From contig CAZYIW010000025.1 of assembly GCA_964647705.1 (NCBI GenBank), positions 1 to 17,879 on the forward strand: a stretch of DNA of 17,879 bases. The letters are read 5' to 3'. The stretch's first letter is position 1, and each line of letters opens with the position of its first letter. The position numbers and the translations under genes are program-made. Source of the stretch: CAZYIW01 sp964647705. Lineage in GTDB: Bacteria > Pseudomonadota > Gammaproteobacteria > PS1 > Pseudothioglobaceae. Positions 1-7,540 of the stretch are shown piece after piece. The notes beneath the pieces were generated by a model. The model made no database searches. It was not told the origin of the DNA and saw nothing but the letters and a program-made list of their open reading frames with translations.

Positions 1-49
1 AAGCATACCGCCAGCGTTCAATCTGAGCCAGGATCAAACTCTTCAGTTC
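1..49 (-). rRNA. 16S ribosomal RNA, 5' end only
   Basis: Read on the reverse strand, the first bases are the conserved start of bacterial 16S rRNA: GAAGAGTTTGATCCTGGCTC followed by AGATTGAACGCTGGCGG. This is the classical 27F primer site. The mature 5' end is placed near base 49 by lining up the GAAGAGTTTGAT block with the E. coli 5' end (from memory). The rest of the gene lies beyond the left edge. The visible part is too short for taxonomy below proteobacterial level. Confidence 0.97.
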
Positions 50-147
50 AATCTTAACTTTTTAGAACATTGGGGCAAACTTAAATTAATAAGTTCGCTT
101 TTGCGTTCAATTTTTTTAAAAGCTTAATTTGCTTTAGTTTTTTATGT

Positions 148-176
148 GCACTTGCACAATATTATTGTACGAGTGC
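148..176 (-). other. Hairpin in the 16S rRNA leader
   Basis: The arms are GCACTTGCACAA and TTGTACGAGTGC, pairing around a five-base loop, with one C-A mismatch and one G-T pair. The element lies in the transcribed leader between boxA and mature 16S. It could be a leader fold or part of the RNase III processing region; the matching spacer after 16S is outside the window, so this cannot be settled here. It is not followed by a T-run, so it is not a terminator. Confidence 0.5.
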
Positions 177-197
177 CCACACAAGTTGCTTGAAAAT

Positions 198-209
198 TTT
201 TAAAGAGCA
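198..209 (-). promoter_or_regulatory. boxA antitermination site of the rRNA operon
   Basis: On the reverse strand this reads TGCTCTTTAAAA, close to the E. coli rRNA leader boxA (TGCTCTTTAACA, from memory). It lies about 35-45 bases after the predicted transcription start and about 150 bases before 16S, the usual place. boxA RNA is bound by NusB/NusE to build the antitermination complex that protects untranslated rRNA transcripts from Rho. Confidence 0.8.
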
Positions 210-252
210 ACCAAATTCGCAACTGATGTTTTGAACTTGGTGAAAGGCGAGA

Positions 253-282
253 ATTATACAGCAGAATATTTTTACGAGTCAA
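253..282 (-). promoter_or_regulatory. Strong rRNA operon promoter
   Basis: On the reverse strand there is a -35 TTGACT (282-277), an 18-base spacer, and a perfect -10 TATAAT (258-253). It is followed by TCTCGCC, a GC-rich discriminator of the kind found at stringently controlled rRNA promoters. Transcription should start near 245. Upstream, 283-320 is A/T-rich with A-tracts, like an UP element. The promoter starts only 37 bases after the stop of the rhodanese gene on the same strand. Confidence 0.85.
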
Positions 283-318
283 GCGTTATTTAACTATTTT
301 GACTATTTTTTTAAAGTA

Positions 319-786
319 TTAATTTTGTGGCTTAAGTTTGTGCTCGGGGACCGCTTGGTTTAGCCATTCATCGGCCTGATCTATATCGACAATTTTTCCA
401 TTTTTATCAATCATTTCCATGTCGTTGTCATTCCAACCTTTGATGCCTAATTTGAGTGATCTGACATTTTTAAAACCCATTTGTTGCATGGTCAATGCCG
501 CTAATGCACTACGATTGCCTGAACGACAAACCACAACAATGTCTTGATTTCTACTGGATGCGAGCACTGGTTCGGTGTCATCATAATTCCAAACACACGC
601 TCCTTCGAGACGTCCTCTTGGTACGTGCAGTGCACCTTTTATGTGCATCATGTCGAATTCGTCCTGCTCTCGAATGTCTAAAATAATCAGTGGTTCGCCC
701 TTGTTAATTTCTTCTTCTAAATCCCAAGGCATCAATTCATCAACACTTTTAAGTGCTTTAATTACGAGTTTTTGATATCCATCCAT
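319..786 (-). CDS. Rhodanese-like sulfurtransferase
   Basis: A single-domain rhodanese-like protein of 155 residues that probably carries sulfane sulfur as a cysteine persulfide in the cytoplasm; no signal peptide is seen. The domain covers about residues 20-125. The expected active-site cysteine is Cys87 in the loop CRSGNR (87-92), after the strand IVVV. LDIREQDEFDMMHIKGALHV (36-55) is the typical first half and GIKGW the typical end. The ATG at 786 is the first possible start, since a stop codon precedes it directly; no clear ribosome binding site is visible. It is the last gene of a block with gshA, mnmE and a two-component pair, 32 bases after the response regulator, and lies just upstream of the rRNA promoter. 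The sulfur donor and acceptor are unknown. Nearness to gshA makes glutathione persulfide a reasonable guess only. Confidence 0.9.
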   Translation of the reverse strand: MDGYQKLVIKALKSVDELMPWDLEEEINKGEPLIILDIREQDEFDMMHIKGALHVPRGRLEGACVWNYDDTEPVLASSRNQDIVVVCRSGNRSALAALTMQQMGFKNVRSLKLGIKGWNDNDMEMIDKNGKIVDIDQADEWLNQAVPEHKLKPQN

Positions 787-818
787 TTAATTAATAACTG
801 AAAGTTGAAAATTGTTAA

Positions 819-1448
819 TTATTTGCAATAACCTTTTTCTGTCACCATAACTGCCACTTCTACTCTTGATGACAAAGAAAGTTTTTTCAAAATTGACTTT
901 ACATGCAGTTTTACTGTGCCATCTGAGATGCCCAATTCTCTTGCAATGACTTTATTGCTATGTCCACTGGCGACTTGACAAGCCACCTCTTGCTCTCGCT
1001 TGGTCAAACTTTCAAAAGATTTCTCATCTTCAGAAAGCTCGTTTTTTAATACTTTGGCTAAAATATGTGTCATGTCTTGTGCCACCACAATAGAACCTTT
1101 GACTACCTCGCTCAGTGCATTGACCAACTCATCAGGATCCATGTCTTTTAATAAATAGCCTTGTGCACCAAACTTAAGGCAATCACGCAAATCAGTTTCC
1201 TCTGTGCTGGTGGTTAGCATAACAACCGGCGTATTAACGCTCGAGGCTTTAATGGATTTAAGCACCTCAAGACCAGACATATCAGGCATACGCAGGTCTA
1301 ATAAAATAATATCTAATGACAAGGTAGGAATCTCACTCAACCCTTGTTCGGCAGAGGCTGCGGCACGTGCTTGGATGTTTCTTGACTCTAATAAAGAAAC
1401 CAAGCCATTGCGAAACAGTGCATGGTCATCAACTATATACAGTTTCAC
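819..1448 (-). CDS. NarL/FixJ-type response regulator
   Basis: A 209-residue DNA-binding response regulator. The receiver domain spans about residues 1-120, with the acidic pair Asp7-Asp8 (IVDDHALFRNG), phospho-acceptor Asp51 (LDLRMPD), a conserved Thr at 79-80 and Lys101 (LLKDMDP). The LuxR-type helix-turn-helix spans about 143-205, with LTKREQEV at its start and GTVKLHVKSILKKL as the recognition region. The start is GTG, and its GTGA overlaps the TGA of the kinase gene. AAGGA lies eight bases upstream, so the pair is probably translationally coupled and this is the partner of that kinase. All phosphotransfer residues are present. NarL itself regulates nitrate respiration, but the signal and targets here cannot be told from sequence, so no symbol is given. 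Confidence 0.93.
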   Translation of the reverse strand: MKLYIVDDHALFRNGLVSLLESRNIQARAAASAEQGLSEIPTLSLDIILLDLRMPDMSGLEVLKSIKASSVNTPVVMLTTSTEETDLRDCLKFGAQGYLLKDMDPDELVNALSEVVKGSIVVAQDMTHILAKVLKNELSEDEKSFESLTKREQEVACQVASGHSNKVIARELGISDGTVKLHVKSILKKLSLSSRVEVAVMVTEKGYCK

Positions 1449-2929
1449 GATTTATCCTTAAAAGTCACCATAACGCGTGTACCCTCACCGGGCTCAGACT
1501 CAATGTCAAGACGTGCGCCAATACGCTCAGATCTTTCTTTCATAATGTTCATGCCAATATTATTCCCCATTACTTCAGGCGTATTTTGATCTTTTTCGAA
1601 TCCAGCGCCGTCGTCTTCAATCAACAATTGACAATGCGGTTCGGCAGATAACAAAATTCGAACATTACGTGCCTTAGCGTGTTTACGAATATTAGATAGC
1701 GCCTCTTGAGCAATTCGCATTAATTGCATTTCCTCTTCAGGGTTTAGCTTAACCTTACCCTCAACTTGCAAATAAGTGGCAATGCCTTCTTCACTTTTAA
1801 ATCTCTCAGCAAGATTCTTTAGTGAAAATTCAATGCCTTTTGGATCCAATGGCACACGAAAATTACACATCAGTTCTCTGAGTTCTTGATTGGCTTGGGT
1901 AATATGAGATTGTAGATTTTGCACTTTATCACTGGCATCAGATTTAGCCCCTTGTTTAAGCATATCACCTAAAACTGTCACCTGTAGTTTTAAGCTGTAG
2001 ATGGTCTGCGCTAGCGAATCGTGAATCTCTTGCGATAAAAACAGCCTTTCTTGAGAAAGCTCCATGCGCTTGGTTTGTTCATCAAGCCTCGCCTTATCCA
2101 GTGCAATTGCAATATTATCGGCTATCGATTCAAGTAGTGCTCTTTCGTCAAATGCCAATGAAGGTTCTGTGTCAAAAAATAAATTAAAAATACCCAAAGT
2201 TTTGCTGTGATATCTTAGTGGTATGAATATAGTGCCAACTTTGGCCTTAGACTCAGAAGCCCTGCCCACACATTTTCGACAAGTGTGCACACTAAACTGT
2301 ACACCCGCTTCTTGTGCCATGGCAACCTCACCACAAAAACAGTCGCTGATGAGTACATCACTCACTTGGTCTTTTTTATCAATAACACCGTGCTCAGCGA
2401 TTAAATGCAGTTCCCCATTTTGACCAAGGCTTCTAGCCACTCCAGAAGCAGCCCCCGTCATATTAATAAAAATATCTAGAAAATACTCAAATAACTCTTC
2501 TGGTGAATGAATCTTGTTCAATGAAGAAGAAACACTATAGAGCGTTTCTAAAGACGCCGATTTTTTACTCAGCCTTTGAATTTGTTTGTTGAGTATGGTT
2601 TCCATGTCGTCATATAAATGCTGGTTTTCATCAATTAAATGATTAATGGCGTTGGCTACAGGCTGAAAAGAGGTTTTTTCTTTGTCTTTTAAACGGGCAC
2701 TTTGATCAGTTTTATAACGATGAACCCATTTCTGCAATTCATTAAAAGGCGTTAAAAAATCTTTACGAATAGCAAAATACAAGCCGATATATACAAAAGA
2801 AATGACAAGCACAACTAATATGTCTAAGAATGCTTGTGTTTGAAAAGCCGCAACAATCTTAATAAACCAAATTGGCGATAGGATCACTGTAATCAGTAAA
2901 TAAAGATAAAATTTGGCTTTAATACTCAT
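1445..2929 (-). CDS. NarX-like sensor histidine kinase with GAF-like cysteine module
   Basis: A 494-residue membrane sensor kinase. Two hydrophobic helices, about residues 8-29 and 36-54, are separated by only a few residues, so there is no periplasmic sensing domain such as NarX has. A linker leads to a GAF-like domain (about 125-280) holding Cys197, Cys199, Cys217 and Cys220 (CxC, then CxxC). The HisKA_3 dimerisation segment has phospho-acceptor His303 (SQEIHDSLAQTIYSLKLQ). The ATPase domain has the N-box Asn413 (QEALSNIRKHA), DDGAGF (439-444) and GEG (481-483). The kinase therefore looks active. The ATG directly follows the mnmE stop codon, and the gene ends overlapping the response regulator by four bases. 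The cysteines could bind an iron-sulfur cluster or another metal, or act as a thiol switch; this is inferred from spacing. The signal is unknown. Confidence 0.92.
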   Translation of the reverse strand: MSIKAKFYLYLLITVILSPIWFIKIVAAFQTQAFLDILVVLVISFVYIGLYFAIRKDFLTPFNELQKWVHRYKTDQSARLKDKEKTSFQPVANAINHLIDENQHLYDDMETILNKQIQRLSKKSASLETLYSVSSSLNKIHSPEELFEYFLDIFINMTGAASGVARSLGQNGELHLIAEHGVIDKKDQVSDVLISDCFCGEVAMAQEAGVQFSVHTCRKCVGRASESKAKVGTIFIPLRYHSKTLGIFNLFFDTEPSLAFDERALLESIADNIAIALDKARLDEQTKRMELSQERLFLSQEIHDSLAQTIYSLKLQVTVLGDMLKQGAKSDASDKVQNLQSHITQANQELRELMCNFRVPLDPKGIEFSLKNLAERFKSEEGIATYLQVEGKVKLNPEEEMQLMRIAQEALSNIRKHAKARNVRILLSAEPHCQLLIEDDGAGFEKDQNTPEVMGNNIGMNIMKERSERIGARLDIESEPGEGTRVMVTFKDKS

Positions 2930-4273
2930 TCACTTTCCAATACAAAATGATGAAAAAATCTCGCCCAGAAGGTCGTCTGAAGAGAACTCACCTGTAATAC
3001 TACCCAAATATGTAGCTGCTTGACGCAAATCTTCTGCCAACAGTTCTACCGAGCCTGTATTAAGCTGATCCAATGCATTCTCCACTGAAAATAGCGAATC
3101 CTTCAATGCTTTTATATGCCTTTGTCTGGCTAAAATGACTCCATCTCCAATGTCATTTAGACCGGCTATTTGAACCAGCTCTTTTTTTAATAAATCAATT
3201 CCATCAAGTGCTTTGGCGCTCATTGAAATTTGTTTAAAATTTTCAAAATTTTGTAATTTTGGCCTTTCACCTGTTAGGTCAATTTTATTTTTTATCAGTA
3301 ATAAAGGTTTGTCGTCTAAACCGTCTGGCAGTATCGATAAATCGGCTTTATCTTCTTTTTCGTCGAAAACCAACAGCACCAAATCGGCTCTTTGTATTTC
3401 GCTATGGGCTCTTTTAATCCCCTCCAATTCAATTTGATCATCACTGTGATGCAACCCTGCGGTATCAATAATATTCAGTGGCATGCCATCTACATTAATG
3501 GTTTCTTTCAAAACGTCTCTGGTTGTGCCGGCAATGTCGGTGACAATGGCACTGTCTTGTTGAGTGAGTGCATTTAATAATGAAGATTTACCCGCATTTG
3601 GCTTGCCAGCAATTGCAACATACAACCCTTCTCTTAACACCGCACCTTGCTTGGCAGAAGCCAAAATATCTGAGATTTTTTGCTGAATTGTTAAAAGCTT
3701 ATTCTTAACCTCGCCTGAGGATAGAAAATCAATCTCTTCGTCTGAGAAATCAATTGTTGCTTCAACAAACACCCTAAGATCAATCAACGCTTTTGTTAAT
3801 GCATTGACTTTTTTAGAAAAAACACCAGATAAGGATCGCAATGCCGATCTTGCAGATTTTTGAGAACCTGCTTGTATTAAATCGGCCACTGCTTCGGCCT
3901 GAATCAAGTCCATTTTTCCATTCAAAAAAGCCCGTTTAGTAAACTCGCCCGGCTCTGCGTCTACAGCGCCCATTTGTTTGACCGAATCCAATATTTCTCG
4001 CATGAGTGTCAAACCACCGTGGCCTTGAAGCTCAAGCACGTCTTCTCCAGTAAAAGAATGTGGTCCGGGGAAATAAAGCGCCACGCCCTGATCAATAATC
4101 TCATTGTTTGTATTAAAGAAAGCACCATAATGTGCATGTCTCAGCTTTGGCACAAAACCCAGCGTTTTTCTTGCAATGCTTTTTGCCATACTCCCAGAAA
4201 TACGCACAATACCAATGCCTCCTTGCCCAACAGCGCTGGCCAATGCACAAATGGTTGTATTCTGATTACTCAC
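2930..4273 (-). CDS. mnmE: tRNA modification GTPase MnmE
   Basis: With MnmG (not in the window), MnmE makes the carboxymethylaminomethyl group at position 5 of wobble uridine 34 in several tRNAs. Order: N-terminal TrmE domain (about 1-118), helical domain, then an inserted GTPase domain with P-loop GKPNAGKSS (223-231), TIAGTTRD, DTAG (270-273) and NKID (329-332). It ends in the conserved CIGK, whose cysteine is needed for tRNA modification in the family. The GTG start at 4273 gives 447 residues and a protein beginning SNQNTTICALAS, which aligns with the E. coli start. It also puts the P-loop lysine at 229 and the G3 Asp at 270, as I recall for E. coli. ATG 4297 and TTG 4300 are in-frame alternatives inside gshA. 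The gene overlaps the end of gshA by eight bases and abuts the kinase gene. Confidence 0.96.
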   Translation of the reverse strand: MSNQNTTICALASAVGQGGIGIVRISGSMAKSIARKTLGFVPKLRHAHYGAFFNTNNEIIDQGVALYFPGPHSFTGEDVLELQGHGGLTLMREILDSVKQMGAVDAEPGEFTKRAFLNGKMDLIQAEAVADLIQAGSQKSARSALRSLSGVFSKKVNALTKALIDLRVFVEATIDFSDEEIDFLSSGEVKNKLLTIQQKISDILASAKQGAVLREGLYVAIAGKPNAGKSSLLNALTQQDSAIVTDIAGTTRDVLKETINVDGMPLNIIDTAGLHHSDDQIELEGIKRAHSEIQRADLVLLVFDEKEDKADLSILPDGLDDKPLLLIKNKIDLTGERPKLQNFENFKQISMSAKALDGIDLLKKELVQIAGLNDIGDGVILARQRHIKALKDSLFSVENALDQLNTGSVELLAEDLRQAATYLGSITGEFSSDDLLGEIFSSFCIGK

Positions 4274-5828
4274 GGAAGTATTGCTCCAAATAGGCATCAA
4301 AGCTCAATGCATCTGATTGCTCAATTGACCGTTGTTTTTCACACGATAGTTTGGCCTGCTGATCTAGAAAATCAAAATGATGCTGGTCTATTGGCAGTGA
4401 TAAAAACTCACGACGATATTGTCTCGATTGTACATTGGTATAGTCAAAAAACCCTTGATTGCGATTTTTCATTTCACTGATAATCACGGCAGATGGTGTT
4501 AAATCTGGGTTGTCAAAACGTCGGATAATTTGTTCCACATCACTTTGGTGCGCTTTGCCAAATAATTTTGCACACTGAATAATCCCCTTGCCTAGCTCTA
4601 AGCCCCAATCTTTAAGTAACACTTTGGACGATTGTCTTGTAAGCTCTACACTTGGCTTACGGCCTTTGTGGGCAACAATGTGGTCATTTTTATCAATCTC
4701 AAATTGTTCTGAGGTGGATATCAATGCCGAATCTTGTAATAAGCAAAACAGTAGAAAGGATTCTAAAAAATGAATTTGTGTCTGGTCAATGCCCAAAGGT
4801 GTCAAAGGATTAATATCAATTGAGCGAATCTCTATATAGTCTATGCCTTCTTTTAACAACGCATTGAGTGGTCTAAGATTGATATTAATTGGAGGCTTCG
4901 GCCTAACCGAGGCATAGTATTCATTTTCAATCTGCAAAATATTGGTGTTTAGCTGTTGGTATTCTCCAGCTTTTTTCAGTCCTATTGACTCATACAAAGG
5001 ACTGGAGGTTTGTATGGCAGATTCTAGACTGTGAATATAATGATTCAATGAATTATAGTTCGCCTTTACGCCCGCCTCATCTTCTCGCAAGTTTTGATAA
5101 CCGATATCCCCCATCCTTAGTGATGTGGCATAAGGCTCAAATAAGGTGGTGTCGTTAAATTCTTCCAATGAGTGTTCGTGATAACCCTTTAAAAACGACT
5201 TGCAAACCGCAGGAGATGCGCCAAATAAATAAGGAATTATCCAACCATATCGCACCACGTTGCGAGTCAGTGCCATGTATTGACGATTGACAAAGCGTTT
5301 GATCTCAACATTGGGTGCAAAACTTTGTTGATACACTTGCCAGAACTGTTTTGAAAATGAATAATTAAAATGAATACCGGCAATGGTTTGCATCACAGAA
5401 CCATATCGATTGGCCAAACCCTGTCGATAGATGGTTTTCATTTTTCCTCGATTTGACTTTCCATACTGAGCAATTGGAATGTAAGTTTCACCTCTGATGA
5501 CACAAGGCATGGAAGAATGCCAAAAACTTTGATCTTTGGGCAAGTGACGATATAGATACTGCTGGGTTTTGGCCAAAAAATCCAAAGTGTTGTCTGCACC
5601 CACCAAAGGCGGTGTTACCAGTTCAATCAGCGATTCGGAGAAATCGGTGGTAATGTTTGGGTGCGTCAATGCACAACCAAATGCCTTGGGATGTGGCGCT
5701 TGGGATAGGCCACCTTTTCTTGAAACTCTAAGACCTTCTTTTTCGATACCCATGGTGTTGTTTTTTAACAGGGCACCATAGGGTTCAATTTGTTGTATTT
5801 TTTCCTCTAATTTCAAGAGTCTACTCAA
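4266..5828 (-). CDS. gshA: Glutamate-cysteine ligase
   Basis: Cytoplasmic enzyme joining glutamate and cysteine with ATP, the first step of glutathione synthesis. The 520 residues match the E. coli-type family (about 518). Recognisable blocks are GIEKEGLRV (27-35), DFSESLIELVTPP (62-74), SSMPCVI (105-111), GIHFNYS (151-157), QLNTNILQIENEYYASVRPK (292-311) and EIRSIDINPLTPLGID (333-348). The proposed start is TTG at 5828, because the first ATG in frame is at residue 26, inside the conserved region. No clear ribosome binding site is visible, so a few residues of uncertainty remain. It heads the five-gene reverse-strand block and is divergent from the Nudix gene with 23 bases between start codons. 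gshB is not in the window. Confidence 0.95.
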   Translation of the reverse strand: MSRLLKLEEKIQQIEPYGALLKNNTMGIEKEGLRVSRKGGLSQAPHPKAFGCALTHPNITTDFSESLIELVTPPLVGADNTLDFLAKTQQYLYRHLPKDQSFWHSSMPCVIRGETYIPIAQYGKSNRGKMKTIYRQGLANRYGSVMQTIAGIHFNYSFSKQFWQVYQQSFAPNVEIKRFVNRQYMALTRNVVRYGWIIPYLFGASPAVCKSFLKGYHEHSLEEFNDTTLFEPYATSLRMGDIGYQNLREDEAGVKANYNSLNHYIHSLESAIQTSSPLYESIGLKKAGEYQQLNTNILQIENEYYASVRPKPPININLRPLNALLKEGIDYIEIRSIDINPLTPLGIDQTQIHFLESFLLFCLLQDSALISTSEQFEIDKNDHIVAHKGRKPSVELTRQSSKVLLKDWGLELGKGIIQCAKLFGKAHQSDVEQIIRRFDNPDLTPSAVIISEMKNRNQGFFDYTNVQSRQYRREFLSLPIDQHHFDFLDQQAKLSCEKQRSIEQSDALSFDAYLEQYFRE

Positions 5829-5856
5829 TATAAAATGAGCTTATTTTACCATTGAG
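5824..5856. promoter_or_regulatory. Palindromic divergent control region of gshA and the Nudix gene
   Basis: The whole gap between the two divergent genes lies in an imperfect palindrome. The outer arms CTCAAT (5824-5829) and ATTGAG (5851-5856) match perfectly and each contains one TTG start codon. The core TAAAATGAGCTTATTTTA (5831-5848) matches its own reverse complement in eight of nine pairs. TAAAAT on either strand is a fair -10 box. On the gshA side it is preceded by TGG, giving an extended -10 (TGGTAAAAT, 5851-5843). Both messages would then have leaders of only about 8-10 bases. Promoter assignment is inference; the symmetry is visible. Confidence 0.5.
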
Positions 5857-6787
5857 CATCAAATTGGACACAGTCAAGGCCGTTGTTGGCGCTATCTACA
5901 ATAATCAATCACAGCTATTGATTGCCAAACGTCAGTCGCACCAGTTTATGCCAGGTTTTTGGGAATTGCCTGGTGGAAAAATTAACAAGCATGAGTCCAA
6001 AGAAGCGGCAATTACTAGAGAGCTCAATGAAGAATTAGGTATTGTTGTTAAACGGGTCTCACTTTATAAACAAATGAACCATGTTTATGCTGACAGAATG
6101 GTTCAACTGTGGATTTATAATATTGATGAATATCTTAATGATGCTGCTGGTCTAGAAGGGCAAGAAATTGATTGGATTAATATTAGCGATTTATACAACT
6201 ATGAGTTGTTACCAACCATGAAAGCCTTTATCGACTCAATAACCCTGCCTAAAAAATACTGGATCACACCCTCATCAAATCATACAAGCACTGCTTGGAT
6301 TGAAAAATTTGAACAAAAACTTAATTCTGGCATTTCTCTAATACAGCTTCGAAGCAAAAAAACGCTTGACGGATTATTTATCACCAAGCTTTACAATCAA
6401 TGCAAACAAAATGACATAAAACTGATACTTAATACGCCTAACAAAAGTTTTGATGAAAGTTATTGTGATGGATGGCACATAACCACCCAAGAAATGATGG
6501 GGCTAAATGCTCGCCCTTGTGCAGATGACAAACTTCTAGGCGCTTCAACACACAACTTGGAAGAGGCACTTAAAGCACAAGAGCTGGGTGCTGATTTTGT
6601 GGTAATCTCGCCCGTTCAAGCCACACAAACGCACCCAAATACCAAGCCAATTGGTTGGAAAAAAGCCAAAGAAGTTGTCGAAAAACTCAACATTCCTGTG
6701 TATTTTTTAGGGGGTATGGGCTTAGAAGATTTAGATAAAGCGCTTAAATTTGGCGCTCAAGGTATTGCTGGTGTAAGTGCTTTTTAG
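5852..6787 (+). CDS. Nudix hydrolase fused to a ThiE-like domain
   Basis: A 311-residue two-domain protein. The N-terminal part (about 1-130) is MutT-like with a complete Nudix box at residues 42-64 (G-x5-E-x7-REL-x-EE-x-GI), so it should hydrolyse oxidised nucleotides such as 8-oxo-dGTP. The C-terminal part (about 134-311) has the thiamine-phosphate synthase fold: IQLRSK (164-169), CDGWHI (205-210), GASTHN (230-235), ISPVQATQTHP (252-262) and GG (287-288). This fusion is known in other gammaproteobacteria. The ThiE half seems degenerate: the usual NDR is NTP (194-196), QxD is QEM (213-215), and the TxTK lysine is His261. The proposed start is TTG 5852; TTG 5864 is an alternative. No ribosome binding site is obvious. 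The gene stands alone, facing comF. Confidence 0.9.
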   Translation: MSIKLDTVKAVVGAIYNNQSQLLIAKRQSHQFMPGFWELPGGKINKHESKEAAITRELNEELGIVVKRVSLYKQMNHVYADRMVQLWIYNIDEYLNDAAGLEGQEIDWINISDLYNYELLPTMKAFIDSITLPKKYWITPSSNHTSTAWIEKFEQKLNSGISLIQLRSKKTLDGLFITKLYNQCKQNDIKLILNTPNKSFDESYCDGWHITTQEMMGLNARPCADDKLLGASTHNLEEALKAQELGADFVVISPVQATQTHPNTKPIGWKKAKEVVEKLNIPVYFLGGMGLEDLDKALKFGAQGIAGVSAF

Positions 6788-6826
6788 TTTATTGATGTTT
6801 TCCTAACAACCATAGTTTTTCTATAA

Positions 6827-7510
6827 TCACAACTTTGACTCAGCCCTGACTAAAGTCATCACATCGCAGATTTGCACATTGGATTGGCCTAAGATCGTTG
6901 TTGCTAATTCATTAAGGCTTGAGCCGGTTGTCATTACATCGTCAACCAACAAAACTTTTTTATAAGACATTGGCGCAACTTGAAATGCGCCTTTGATTTC
7001 TTTTCTGCGTTGCTCGGCACTTAATAATGACAAAGGTTGTGTTGGTTTGATTCTTTTAACCGAGTTACTGTCAATAATGGTTTTGGTTTTCTTGTGAATA
7101 CTGCGCAACAATTCTAACACTTGATTAAACCCGCGCTCCCTAATTCTTGCACGACTCAGTGGCATGGGAATAATGGCGTCGTAATCTTGAGGGATTTTTT
7201 GGTACAAAACAAACAAGCGATGTGCGAGATAATCGCCCACACAAAGCTTGTGTTCAAACTTAAAACTTTTAATCAGCTGTGCACAAACAGCGTTATATTC
7301 AAATAATGTGTAGCTGTTTCGAAATGCCGGTGCTTGGGCCAAACACTGCCCACAAAAATCCAAATCGGTAGTAAGCTTGGTGGCACAAGACCTACACCTT
7401 TTTTGATGAGTTTCTAATTCGCTTTGACAGCTGGGACAAACACAAAACTCAGCTGGCTCAGCACAAAGCACACAGCTTTGTTTGGGCACTGGCCTCGAAA
7501 AAATACGCAT
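6827..7510 (-). CDS. ComF family protein (amidophosphoribosyltransferase-like)
   Basis: A 227-residue cytoplasmic protein of the ComF/GntX family, linked to handling of imported DNA in competent bacteria. The N-terminus is cysteine-rich with zinc-ribbon-like pairs: Cys13/16, Cys25/28, Cys39/42 and Cys53/56. The phosphoribosyltransferase-like part carries RERGFNQ (124-130), typical of ComF, and the PRPP-binding loop VLLVDDVMTTGSS (186-198). Start is ATG 7510. It is the third gene of yaaA > small exported protein > comF, 30 bases after the second gene. In many gammaproteobacteria comF sits near bioB, which is not seen here. No other competence gene is present, so a role in DNA uptake rests on family membership alone. 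Confidence 0.9.
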   Translation of the reverse strand: MRIFSRPVPKQSCVLCAEPAEFCVCPSCQSELETHQKRCRSCATKLTTDLDFCGQCLAQAPAFRNSYTLFEYNAVCAQLIKSFKFEHKLCVGDYLAHRLFVLYQKIPQDYDAIIPMPLSRARIRERGFNQVLELLRSIHKKTKTIIDSNSVKRIKPTQPLSLLSAEQRRKEIKGAFQVAPMSYKKVLLVDDVMTTGSSLNELATTILGQSNVQICDVMTLVRAESKL

Positions 7511-7540
7511 AAAGTAGAGAAATAATACAAAGCTCAGAGG

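Noticed and set aside
3974..4480. A 168-codon forward reading frame across the gshA/mnmE junction
   Set aside because: It lies antisense to two strongly supported genes, has no start signals and no recognisable domain.
6788..6826. Terminator between the convergent Nudix and comF genes
   Set aside because: The only stem is ATAG-TTTTT-CTAT, four A/T-rich pairs, too weak to call.
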